A stretch of 64,000 nt of DNA from Candidatus Neomarinimicrobiota bacterium (lineage in GTDB: Bacteria > Fidelibacterota > JAANXI01), in contig JAIPJS010000004.1 of the NCBI GenBank assembly GCA_021734025.1, positions 310,001-374,000 of the forward strand, in the 5' to 3' direction. Both the position numbers and the translations under genes were made by a program. This document shows positions 42,783 through 50,169 of this stretch, piece by piece. The first letter of the stretch is position 1. Each line of letters begins with the position of its first letter. The notes under the pieces were generated by a model. The model was not told where the DNA came from. It searched no databases and saw only the letters and a list, made by a program, of their open reading frames with translations.

Positions 42783-42898
42783 GTTTTCAATTTTGGGCAC
42801 CGCGGTAACGAGTGACGGACAGCGAGAACCGATTGTGTGACCGAAGGGGGTTTCGGTTCTCGCCCGGAACGAGTTACTTCAGCGGTCAAAAATGAAAA
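42783..42898. repeat. Long GAGAACC-type hairpin element, copy 1
   Basis: A left arm (42783-42830) and right arm (42851-42898) of about 48 bases pair imperfectly. The outer GTTTTCA-TTTTG pairs with CAAAA-TGAAAAC, and the inner GCGAGAACCG pairs with CGGTTCTCGC. The loop carries TGACCGAAGGGGG. Copies 2 and 3 are at 56434-56551 and 56667-56782. A following GCCTTGATTTTTT and small AAAAGTGG hairpin also recur near copy 2. The whole gap 42451-43446 is repeat-rich and carries no gene. Confidence 0.75.
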
Positions 42899-42971
42899 CA
42901 CCGCCTTGATTTTTTCTCCACTTTTTTATCAAGAAAAAAGTGGTGTCAATTTGTGCATTCAGCCCGTAATA

Positions 42972-42999
42972 GTAGAGACGTAGCATGCTACGACTCTCC
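42972..42999. repeat. GTAGAGAC palindrome, imperfect copy
   Basis: CGTAGCATGCTACG (42979-42992) is a perfect palindrome flanked by GTAGAGA on the left and ACTCTCC on the right, a degenerate form of the palindrome at 43383. Confidence 0.55.
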
Positions 43000-43160
43000 T
43001 GAACAGGAAAGAACCCGTATACTTTTCTATATATCTAAGGGAGACATTGATGAATAATGCAGAGTAAAAACAGGTACAAGGTAAAAGGGGTGGATGATTA
43101 GGAGAAGTAAAGACGTGAACAAGGAGGAGAGAGAAGGGAAAAATGAAAAATCTTTCTCAA

Positions 43161-43306
43161 ACACAACTCACCCTCTTGTTCTCCCTCTCTTCGAAGAGAG
43201 GGAGAGACGATAATTTAACCTTATTAAACCAGTTCTCCCTTCCTCTTCCGAAGCCGAAGATCCCGATTAGTCGGGTAGGAAGGGAGACAGTGGGATGAAG
43301 TTGTGT
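43161..43306. repeat. Double-hairpin repeat with ACACAACTC ends, copy 2 (inverted)
   Basis: Opposite in orientation to 13648-13770. ACACAACTC at 43161-43169 pairs with GAAGTTGTGT at 43297-43306. The hairpins CTCTCTTCGAAGAGAG and a longer one beginning CCTTCCTCTTCCGAAG are inside; the second stem holds a small extra insertion (GATCCCGATTAGTCGGG) absent from copy 1. Confidence 0.7.
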
Positions 43307-43382
43307 TGTTAATCTGCATGAGTCATGAATCGGGGAAAAGTGCGAATATATATATCTATAAGATTCGCAATTATTACCACTT

Positions 43383-43410
43383 GTAGAGACACGCCATGGC
43401 GTGTCTCTAC
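43383..43410. repeat. Perfect 28-bp palindrome (GTAGAGACAC...GTGTCTCTAC)
   Basis: All 28 positions are self-complementary, with CCATGG at the centre. It lies 37 bases beyond the stop of the fumarase beta gene. The same class of palindrome with a GTAGAGAC end recurs at 42972. It may act as a hairpin at the 3' end of the fumarase message. Confidence 0.75.
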
Positions 43411-43446
43411 CACAAAATTATCCAGTATGAGGTAAATGCAATGAAC

Positions 43447-44031
43447 CTACGTCACCGGATGTATCAATCGCTGAGCCTGTTCGGTGGACTTCGATTTCAC
43501 TTCGGTGTGTATCGATTTCCGGTGGGAATCCATAGTGACCACTGCCGGAAAGTTCTCCACTTCGATCACCCACATGGCTTCAGGCACGCCGAACTCCTCA
43601 AGCATGAAGACTTCCTTCACCTCTTTCACCGACTGCGCCAGCAGGGATGCCAGTCCGCCGATGGCATGGAGATACACACCGCCCTGGTCGTGGAGCGCTT
43701 CCAGGGTCTTGTCGCCCATCCCGCCCTTACCAATGACGCCTCGGACGTTGTACTCCTTCATAACAGGACCCTCGTATGGTTCCTCGCGAATGCTGGTGGT
43801 AGGTCCCGCTGCCACGAACGACCAGGTGCCGTTTTTCTTCTTTACTACCGGCCCGCAGTGATAGATCAGCGAGTTCTCCAGATACGGACGAATAAAGTCC
43901 GGCCGTTCCTCAATCAGGAATTTGTGTGCGGCGTCCCTGGCGGTGATCATGGTTCCGAAGATGTGTACCTCGTCCCCGACCTTTAGCTTCCGGACGACTT
44001 CCTCAGAGGTTGGTAAGCGTAACTCAGTCAT
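43447..44031 (-). CDS. fumB: Class I fumarate hydratase, beta subunit
   Basis: The C-terminal (beta) part of the two-subunit 4Fe-4S fumarase, 194 residues. The typical blocks are VGDEVHIFGTMITARDAAHKFL, LIYHCGPVVKK, AAGPTTSIREEPYEGPVM, VIGKGGMGDKTLEAL and YLHAIGGLASLLAQSVKEV. It binds substrate at the interface with the alpha subunit. Its start overlaps the alpha stop by 8 bases, showing translational coupling. Tartrate dehydratase has the same fold; the fumarase call rests on context with KorAB and on overall similarity. The symbol fumB here means beta subunit and not the E. coli fumB isozyme. Confidence 0.9.
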   Translation of the reverse strand: MTELRLPTSEEVVRKLKVGDEVHIFGTMITARDAAHKFLIEERPDFIRPYLENSLIYHCGPVVKKKNGTWSFVAAGPTTSIREEPYEGPVMKEYNVRGVIGKGGMGDKTLEALHDQGGVYLHAIGGLASLLAQSVKEVKEVFMLEEFGVPEAMWVIEVENFPAVVTMDSHRKSIHTEVKSKSTEQAQRLIHPVT

Positions 44032-44911
44032 AGATCACCTCCCCGTTCTCGATGGTAAGCGAATGCCGGCGATAGGCCCAGCACATGTAGGCGATAGACA
44101 CGAAGTACGAAGCCGGTACCCGATGTGCTGTGCCGATCTTTACACCTAATACCGTTGTCTTGCCGCCGAATCCCATGGGGCCGATTCCAAGGCTGTTCAA
44201 ATCCTTGTACAGGCGGGTTTCCATTTCTGCCAATTCCGGTTCAGGATTGGAGTCGTCCAGATTCCTGAAGAGCTGCTTCTTGGCTGTCAAGTGTGACGTC
44301 GCCCTGTCTCCACCAATGCCTACTCCAATGATGCCGGGAGCGCATCCCAATCCCTGGGCGCTATTCACGGCATCCACCACGACTTTGTACACGCCGTTCA
44401 AATCCCGGCCAGCGTCCAGGTCGCTGTCAGGCAATTTATACTGGCCGGAAACGTTCTCGCAGCCGCCGCCCTTGAGCATCAGGTCGATTTTGAGCCGCTC
44501 CTCTTCCCATTCCTCAAAGTGCATAAACGGGTTTTCAGTGCCCAAATTGTTGCCGGAATTTTTTCCGCTCACCGGATCAACGGCGTTGGGCCGGAGAATG
44601 CTTTCCTCCGTGGCGCGTTCTGTCGCCCGTTCGATAATCTTGCGCAGCTGCAGGGTGCTCTGTCCGGCCGGATAGTGTACGTGATAGATATTGGTGCCGG
44701 TGTCCTGGCAAATCGGCGTACGGTTTTCTCTCGCCGCATCCACGTTTCGGAGCAGCATGCCCAGCACGCTTTTCGCCGGGGTGCCGTCATCTTCGTGCTT
44801 CTGTGCTTCTTCGATGGAGCGCACGACATCCGGAGACAGATCCGTGGATGCCAGTACAATCAGATCGTAAATCTGTGACTCCAGCGTCGCCTCGTCGATG
44901 GTTATAGCCAT
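44024..44911 (-). CDS. fumA: Class I fumarate hydratase, alpha subunit
   Basis: The iron-sulfur subunit of the two-part fumarase (295 residues), which adds water to fumarate to make malate. Three cysteines fit for the 4Fe-4S cluster: PICQDTGTNIYH, GGGCENVSGQYK and LGCAPGIIGVGIGGDRATS. Single-chain class I fumarases fuse this with the beta part; here the two are separate, as in many archaea and anaerobes. The enzyme is oxygen-sensitive. The ribosome site AGGAGGTCGCG is very good. It starts 72 bases after korB, so korA-korB-fumA-fumB probably form one message. The symbol fumA denotes the alpha subunit. Confidence 0.92.
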   Translation of the reverse strand: MAITIDEATLESQIYDLIVLASTDLSPDVVRSIEEAQKHEDDGTPAKSVLGMLLRNVDAARENRTPICQDTGTNIYHVHYPAGQSTLQLRKIIERATERATEESILRPNAVDPVSGKNSGNNLGTENPFMHFEEWEEERLKIDLMLKGGGCENVSGQYKLPDSDLDAGRDLNGVYKVVVDAVNSAQGLGCAPGIIGVGIGGDRATSHLTAKKQLFRNLDDSNPEPELAEMETRLYKDLNSLGIGPMGFGGKTTVLGVKIGTAHRVPASYFVSIAYMCWAYRRHSLTIENGEVIYD

Positions 44912-44983
44912 CGCGACCTCCTGTGGTTTAATCTATTTTTTCTCTCCCGGAGAAGGAGAGATTCGGTAAAATTCTGTCGGTTG

Positions 44984-45868
44984 CTACGGAATATACCGCT
45001 GCAAAATATCCTGGACGTCCGGCACCGGATCCTTGGTGGCTCTCTCACGAACTTCATCATAGAGCTGATCGTAGGTCGGGCGCTCTTCCCGGTACAGCAG
45101 ACCGGTGGAAATACCGTCTTCTCTGGCGGCGATGGCCAGGGCTTTCTGCTTATCCGACGGATCGTGCTCCTCCTCCTCGACCTTAAACGTATGTTCGTTG
45201 ATGAACTTCTTTTGATCCAGGCCGCGGAATGTCCGGCACGGACTCAGCGCGTCGATGAACGCGAATCCCTTGTGCTGAATCGCCTGGACAATGAGATCGC
45301 CGAGCTGCTTCGGATCGCCGGCGTTGGCGCGCGCCACAAAGGAGGCGCCCACGTTAATCATCATATCCACCGGCTCAACCGGACGTTCCACGCTCCCGTA
45401 GACTGAGGTTTTGGTTACGTCGCCCACATGGGCAGTCGGAGAGAGCTGTCCCTTGGTGAGTCCGTAGATCTCGTTGTCCATGACGATGTAGGTCATATCC
45501 ACATTTCGCCGGGCGGCGTGCGGAACATGTCCCATGCCGATGCTAAATCCGTCGCCGTCGCCGCCGGTGCCGACCACTGTAATCTCCGGGTTGGCCATTT
45601 TTACGCCGGTGGCGATGGGCAGAATGCGCCCGTGCACGGAGTTAAATCCGTAGGTCGCCACGTACCCGGGTAACCGACTAGAGCAGCCAATGCCTGAGAT
45701 GACCGCAATCATATGCGGTGGAATGTTCAGCTCCGCGAATGCCTGATACAGCGACGCCAGCACGGAGTAATCTCCGCAGCCGGGACACCAGATTGGACGC
45801 GTTTCGCTTTTATAATCTTTGGCCTCGAACTGTATTTTCGGATCTTCAGCCACTTGTGTTTCTGCCAT
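44984..45868 (-). CDS. korB: 2-oxoacid:ferredoxin oxidoreductase, beta subunit (KorB-type)
   Basis: A thiamine-diphosphate-binding subunit of 294 residues. The 4Fe-4S cysteines can be seen in IWCPGCGDYSVL and GIGCSSRLPGY. The thiamine site is TGGDGDGFSIGMGH with NVDMTYIVMDNEIYGLTKGQ. It works with KorA to oxidise 2-oxoglutarate (or another 2-oxoacid) to acyl-CoA with ferredoxin, or to carboxylate in reverse. The start overlaps the korA stop by one base. No delta ferredoxin subunit gene lies beside it, which is usual for the two-subunit form. Substrate preference for 2-oxoglutarate is inferred from sequence type and the TCA neighbours. Confidence 0.92.
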   Translation of the reverse strand: MAETQVAEDPKIQFEAKDYKSETRPIWCPGCGDYSVLASLYQAFAELNIPPHMIAVISGIGCSSRLPGYVATYGFNSVHGRILPIATGVKMANPEITVVGTGGDGDGFSIGMGHVPHAARRNVDMTYIVMDNEIYGLTKGQLSPTAHVGDVTKTSVYGSVERPVEPVDMMINVGASFVARANAGDPKQLGDLIVQAIQHKGFAFIDALSPCRTFRGLDQKKFINEHTFKVEEEEHDPSDKQKALAIAAREDGISTGLLYREERPTYDQLYDEVRERATKDPVPDVQDILQRYIP

Positions 45869-47634
45869 TATTCAAATTCCCCCTTGACTGCATTGTAGAT
45901 TTCGCTCACGTTGAATGGCGCGGCGCCGGATCGGGCATACTTCTTCACTTCCCGATCGCCAAACCGCAGAAAGCCCATCAGGTATTTGTAGAACTGTGCC
46001 GAGTAGGACATTTCCACAATGTAAATCGACTTCAGTGGCTCGAGATATTTTTCCATCTTCTCCTGCGGGAACGGCAGGATAATCTGCGGAATCGCCGCGC
46101 TCACGGAATAGCCCTCATCGTTGAGTTGCTGAATCGCTTCTTTGATGGCTCCCTTGGATGACCCCCAGCCAATGATGCCAACTTCGGCATCTTCCGGGCC
46201 GTAAAACCGAACGAAATTGAGCTCTTTGGCAATATGCTCATTTTTCCGGAATCGCTTTTCGGTCATATCGGCGTGAATATCCACGTCAGAAGTGGGCAGT
46301 CCGTATTCGCCGTGTTCAATCCCGGCGGCCTGGTACATTCCCTTCTCGATACCGGGATACGTCATGGGCGACACGCCGGTTTCCGTCTTAGCAAACCGTT
46401 TATAGTCTTCCAGTTCCTCATCGGACGGCGTAACGCGATGCGTCTGCTTCATAAAGCCGTTTTCGCTTCCGAACAGGGCATCCTGGTCAAATGTCTCTTT
46501 CCGCTGTCCCACATACTGATCGGAGAGCACAATCACCGGCAGTTGATACTTTTCAGAGATATAAAACGCCTCCACTGCTACGTCAAAACAATCCTCAACA
46601 TCGGAGGGAGCGATTACCACGCGATTGGCGTCACCGTGCGTCCCGTACAGCGCCTGCTGCAAATCAGCCTGCTCGGTCTTCGTGGGGATACCGGTGCTGG
46701 GGCCTGTCCGCTGGACGTCCACAATCACTAACGGCAGTTCTGCCATAGATGCCAGTCCGATCTGCTCGCTCATCAGAGAAAGCCCCGGGCCGCTGGTGGC
46801 GGTCATGGCCTTTTCCCCGGCAAACGATGCGCCGATGATCATCCCGATAGCCGCCAGTTCATCTTCCGCCTGGAGCATGGTACCGCCGTATTTCGGCAGC
46901 TCCCGGCTCATCCATTCCATAATCTCGGAGGATGGCGTAATAGGATATCCGCCAAAGAAGCGGCATCCGGCATGGAGCGCACCGTAGGCGAACGCCTCGT
47001 TGCCTTCCATCAGGACTTTCGGCTCGGACGGCTCGTAACTGAACCGCACGTTATCGGTTTTCTCTATTTTATCCCGGACGTACTGAGCGCCGGCTTCCAT
47101 GGCCGTCAGGTTTGAGTCGATGACCTTCTGGGATTTCTTTTTGAATTTATTTCGGATGGCATTCCGAAGCCCCTCATCGGGGAGACCGAAGAGTTCGGCC
47201 AGCACCCCAAGCATCACCATATTCTTTGCCTGAAGCGTACCCGCCTCATCCTTGGCCAGTTGAGCAATCGGCACCTCGTAAATGATCCGATCGATCTCGT
47301 CATCTATGGGAATATCGTCTTTGGATGTTTTGTCATCGGTATCCATCACGATGGCGACCGGGTTGCTCAGATCCATTTCACCCCGGAACCGCTCAAAGTC
47401 CTTCCAGCTGAAGATGCCCAGCACCAGGACTTCGTCGCCGTGACTCTGAATCTGTTCTTTGCTCAGCCGCACCCGGCAGGAGCTCTCGCCGCCGCGAATC
47501 TGCGGGCCGAAGCTCTTGAGCATAAAGGCATGCACGCCCTCGCTGGCGCCGGCGTTGCAGAGGATCTCTCCGGCCGATACCACGCCGTCCCCGCCTGAAC
47601 CCGCCATACCAATGACGATGTCATTACTGTTCAT
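45868..47634 (-). CDS. korA: 2-oxoacid:ferredoxin oxidoreductase, fused gamma-alpha subunit (KorA-type)
   Basis: A 588-residue subunit. The first 190 residues are the gamma domain: GMAGSGGDGVVSAGEILC and KSFGPQIRGGESSCRVRLS. The rest is the alpha (pyrimidine-binding) domain: GNEAFAYGALHAGCRFFGGYPITPSSEIMEWM, ATSGPGLSLMSEQIGLASMAELPLVIVDVQRTGPSTGIPTKTEQADL. The GYPITPSSEI and SGPGLSLM blocks are family hallmarks. The two-domain fusion with separate beta is typical of KorAB from bacteria and some archaea. It is the first gene of the likely operon korA-korB-fumA-fumB. Confidence 0.93.
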   Translation of the reverse strand: MNSNDIVIGMAGSGGDGVVSAGEILCNAGASEGVHAFMLKSFGPQIRGGESSCRVRLSKEQIQSHGDEVLVLGIFSWKDFERFRGEMDLSNPVAIVMDTDDKTSKDDIPIDDEIDRIIYEVPIAQLAKDEAGTLQAKNMVMLGVLAELFGLPDEGLRNAIRNKFKKKSQKVIDSNLTAMEAGAQYVRDKIEKTDNVRFSYEPSEPKVLMEGNEAFAYGALHAGCRFFGGYPITPSSEIMEWMSRELPKYGGTMLQAEDELAAIGMIIGASFAGEKAMTATSGPGLSLMSEQIGLASMAELPLVIVDVQRTGPSTGIPTKTEQADLQQALYGTHGDANRVVIAPSDVEDCFDVAVEAFYISEKYQLPVIVLSDQYVGQRKETFDQDALFGSENGFMKQTHRVTPSDEELEDYKRFAKTETGVSPMTYPGIEKGMYQAAGIEHGEYGLPTSDVDIHADMTEKRFRKNEHIAKELNFVRFYGPEDAEVGIIGWGSSKGAIKEAIQQLNDEGYSVSAAIPQIILPFPQEKMEKYLEPLKSIYIVEMSYSAQFYKYLMGFLRFGDREVKKYARSGAAPFNVSEIYNAVKGEFE

Positions 47635-48002
47635 AATAGTTTACCTCGTTTCTCCACTCTCGTTTTAGACACTTGCACTTTGTACTGGTTTGAATTTGCA
47701 ATAATTATACCCACTGATATCTGTCCAGTAATTGGGAGTGAAAACCGTGCAATACACGGAAAATTTTGGCAAGAAATGTTCAAACGATAAAAACCTAAAA
47801 CGAGATAAATTTTCAATTCCGATAAATATGACTAAAATAGTCGCAAAAATCAGAATCGGACTTCTTAGATGTGGGAAGACTACTACAGCTGGAGAGTGTT
47901 CATGTGTTTCCCAAGGGGATCCCTTCGGGGCGAGTGTCCAGGTTAAAAAAGGAGTTATTGTGGTACAGTGGTATCGTTAAAATTGTCATACATTGGGTGT
48001 CC
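47635..48002. other. Upstream region of korA, no gene recognised
   Basis: 368 bases between korA and the next mosaic repeat. A 82-codon open frame at 47732-47980 has no ribosome site, no known motif and low complexity, so I do not call it. The sequence AAGGGGATCCCTTCGGGG near 47920 is a partial hairpin. The korA promoter should be in this stretch. Confidence 0.5.
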
Positions 48003-48205
48003 TCAGGCCAGTATCTGTAGTGACTTTCGTGTTGGTAGTTCCCGCTTTAGCGGGATTTGTTCGTTGTTGATTGTTAGTAGCTCGTTGTGTGTTGTTTTAT
48101 TTTAGTGTCTTCGGTATTTTTCAGTGTTTAGTCCGTTTTTCTTTTAGTCTTTACCAGCGGTCATCAGCTTAATCAGCGTTCCGCCGTAGGCGGACTGCGT
48201 GCTAT
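48003..48205. repeat. Mosaic intergenic repeat, reverse orientation
   Basis: Reading leftwards gives the same modules as at 17540: the end TAGCACGCAGTCCGC, then A-like text, C (AACACTGAAAAATACCGAAG), D (CCCGCTAAAGCGGG hairpin, 48048-48061 region) and part of the following module. It contains a CCGCCGTAGGCGGA hairpin near its end. It abuts the stop of the FetB-type gene. Confidence 0.65.
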
Positions 48206-48210
48206 TCTGT

Positions 48211-49005
48211 TCAATCCCCGGAAATCAACAACCCCGTCCGCAGCTGATGCCGGTGCGTAAAAAATTGCCGGTAGACCAGCATCCCGGTGATTATACTGCC
48301 GATGGCTTTGGTACCGAGGAGCATGTACATAATAACGATTTGATATTTGATCGCCTGCACCGGTGGCGTCCCCGCCAGGATCTGTCCCACCATGATCCCG
48401 GGGAGATGGACAATTCCGACGGTCATCAGTGAATTGATTGATGGAATAAGTGCACCTTTGACCGCAGCCCGGAGGCTCCGGTTGATGGCTTGCGTTGCGT
48501 TTGCTCCCAGCGCCAGCGAAGCCTCGATCTCCAGCCGCCGCTGGTGGATCTCCGAACTGAGCCGATCGGCAGTAAGCGCGGCACCGTTCAGCGAGTTTCC
48601 GATGAGAATCCCCGCCAGCGGCAGGAAATAGTTCGGTCGCCACCACGGCTCTACCGGTATCACCAGCCCAATAGTCATTGCGAGAATCAGCCCGGCACTA
48701 ACAACGATGCTGAAAAAGAGAATCGGATAGAGGTGCGGAATTTTAAACTCCGGCCGCTTCATCCCCTCCCAGCTGGCAAAGGCGATCATCACGGTAATGA
48801 CCGCAAACAGCAGCAGAATATTCTCGATGTCGAAGAGCCACTTCAGCACGTACCCCACCGCCAGGAGCTGGACAAAGGTCCGTATTGTCCCGACGGTCAC
48901 ATCCTTTTTGATATCGATCTTCTGCCACCATGCCAATCCCAGCGACATGGCGATAAAGGTGAGTGATAACAGCAAGTCTGTCCAGCTTAAGTTGATGTAG
49001 TCCAT
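48211..49005 (-). CDS. fetB: ABC transporter permease, FetB/YbbM (UPF0014) family
   Basis: An inner-membrane protein of 264 residues with seven or so helices. The core contains VPVEPWWRPNYFLPLAGILIGNSLNGAALTADRL, ALALGANATQAINRSLRAAVKGALIPSINSLMTVGIVHLPGIMVGQIL and GLISGD-type end, which are the UPF0014 signatures (GMxLGNxxNG, LxLGAsxxxA, SxxxxGLvxLPGMMtGQIL). E. coli FetAB exports iron and helps against oxidative stress. The ATPase gene is upstream on the same strand, separated by a 267-base mosaic repeat. The gap is larger than usual for this pair, and the repeat may have inserted later. Confidence 0.9.
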   Translation of the reverse strand: MDYINLSWTDLLLSLTFIAMSLGLAWWQKIDIKKDVTVGTIRTFVQLLAVGYVLKWLFDIENILLLFAVITVMIAFASWEGMKRPEFKIPHLYPILFFSIVVSAGLILAMTIGLVIPVEPWWRPNYFLPLAGILIGNSLNGAALTADRLSSEIHQRRLEIEASLALGANATQAINRSLRAAVKGALIPSINSLMTVGIVHLPGIMVGQILAGTPPVQAIKYQIVIMYMLLGTKAIGSIITGMLVYRQFFTHRHQLRTGLLISGD

Positions 49006-49013
49006 GATTAAAA

Positions 49014-49266
49014 CCGTGTTAGAGTGTTATAGTGTTCAGGTGTTCAAGTAATCGATATTATTGTTTCTTAATCCTAATCATAATCTTACTCTGTTTTTGT
49101 TCGTTGTTTGTAGTTTGTTGTTGGTTGTAATCATTCAGTGCTTTCGGTGTTTTTCAGTGTTTAATCTATTTTTCACTGCGTTCTTGGCGGCTTAGTGAGA
49201 ATTTTTCGATTTTCATCTGTGATTATCTGTTGTTTCCGCGTTCCGTCGCAGACGGACAGCGTGCTA
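49014..49266. repeat. Mosaic intergenic repeat inserted between fetA and fetB
   Basis: Contains in reverse orientation F (GTGTTAGAGTGTTATAGTG), TTAATCCTAATCATAATC, C (GGTGTTTTTCAGTGTTTAAT), B-like CTGCGTTCTTGGCGGCTTAG and the end CAGCGTGCTATT. It fills nearly the entire gap between fetA and fetB, genes that are usually adjacent, so it looks like an insertion in an operon. Confidence 0.7.
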
Positions 49267-49272
49267 TTCTTC

Positions 49273-50025
49273 TTATCCCTCCAACTCGCCCGCCAAAAAC
49301 CGCTTCGCCAGTTCGCCGGTTTCGCCGGAGAAAAAAGAGTCCGCGGAGGCCACTACTTTTGACTCGCCGTCTACCAGCAACAGAACCCGGTTGGCGATTT
49401 CTTTGGCTTCCGGCATGTTGTGAGTCACGAAGACGATAGTCAGGCCGTAGTCCTGTTGCAGGGTCTTCGTCAAATTGAGAATTCGCTTGGTTGCGGTGGG
49501 ATCCAGCGCCGAGGTGGGCTCGTCCATGAGCAGCACTTCCGGGCGACTCACCAGCGCCCGGGCGATCATCACGCGCTGCTGTTGTCCCAGCGATAACGCC
49601 TCCGAATCTCTGGAGAGCAATTCCGGAGACAATCCGACGATATCCAGCAATTCCTCGTTGGAGCGATCCGTGGTTTGGGAGTTCAGCGACTTCCTGGGAT
49701 AGTCCAGGTTCTCCTCCACCGTGCCGGGCAGGAGCGCCGGCTGCTGGAAAACCATAGCAACCCTCCGACGCAGATCGAAGATATCGATTTCCTCTAACGG
49801 TATCCCGTCAAACCGGATCTCGCCCTCGCTGGGATCATCCAGGGCATTCAGCAGGCGAAGGAGCGTGGACTTGCCCGACCCGGACGGCCCGAGGATGGTG
49901 AAAATTTCGTTGCTCAGAATATCGAAATTCAGGTGCTGCAGAATGTAGTTAGTCGCATCCGCCTGGGGTGGACGCTTTGAGACGTTTTTGATTTGAAAGA
50001 GAGGTGTTTGGGATGATTTTTCCAT
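49273..50025 (-). CDS. fetA: ABC transporter ATP-binding protein, FetA/YbbL family
   Basis: A 250-residue ATPase partner of FetB. Walker A is LGPSGSGKSTLLRLLNAL, the Q-loop is VAMVFQQPALLPGTV, the signature is LSLGQQQRVMIARALVSRPEVLLMDEPTSALD (LSLGQ variant of LSGGQ, then Walker B), and the switch His is in IVFVTHNMPEAKEIA. The first helix region after Walker A and the size match FetA. It pairs with fetB although a 247-base repeat intervenes. The function is probably iron or metal export. A bidirectional terminator lies between its start and the ccmF stop. Confidence 0.9.
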   Translation of the reverse strand: MEKSSQTPLFQIKNVSKRPPQADATNYILQHLNFDILSNEIFTILGPSGSGKSTLLRLLNALDDPSEGEIRFDGIPLEEIDIFDLRRRVAMVFQQPALLPGTVEENLDYPRKSLNSQTTDRSNEELLDIVGLSPELLSRDSEALSLGQQQRVMIARALVSRPEVLLMDEPTSALDPTATKRILNLTKTLQQDYGLTIVFVTHNMPEAKEIANRVLLLVDGESKVVASADSFFSGETGELAKRFLAGELEG

Positions 50026-50092
50026 AAGTATGGAAATTCGGAGAGAGGAATGTCAAATTCAAGAGGATTGCAGCAGGTGTAATAGATAAATA

Positions 50093-50122
50093 AAAAGCCC
50101 CCGCTCGAAGGCGGAGGCTTTT
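50093..50122. terminator. Bidirectional rho-independent terminator downstream of ccmF
   Basis: Stem AAAAGCC...CCGC (50093-50104) and GCGG...GGCTTTT (50111-50122) with a 6-base loop; one mismatch. A-run on one side and T-run on the other allow termination in both directions. It ends the leftward ccmF message and separates it from fetA. Confidence 0.85.
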
Positions 50123-50169
50123 ACCGGAGGGTAAAGACATGAGAGTATGACTTCTCCTTCCGTGATGTG

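Noticed and set aside
44940-44975. Possible terminator between korB and fumA (CTCTCCCGGAGAAGGAGAG)
   Set aside because: The stem is followed by A residues and not T residues in the direction of transcription; likely a fragment of the hairpin repeat family.
47732-47980. 82-codon open frame upstream of korA
   Set aside because: No ribosome site, no motif, odd composition; probably chance.
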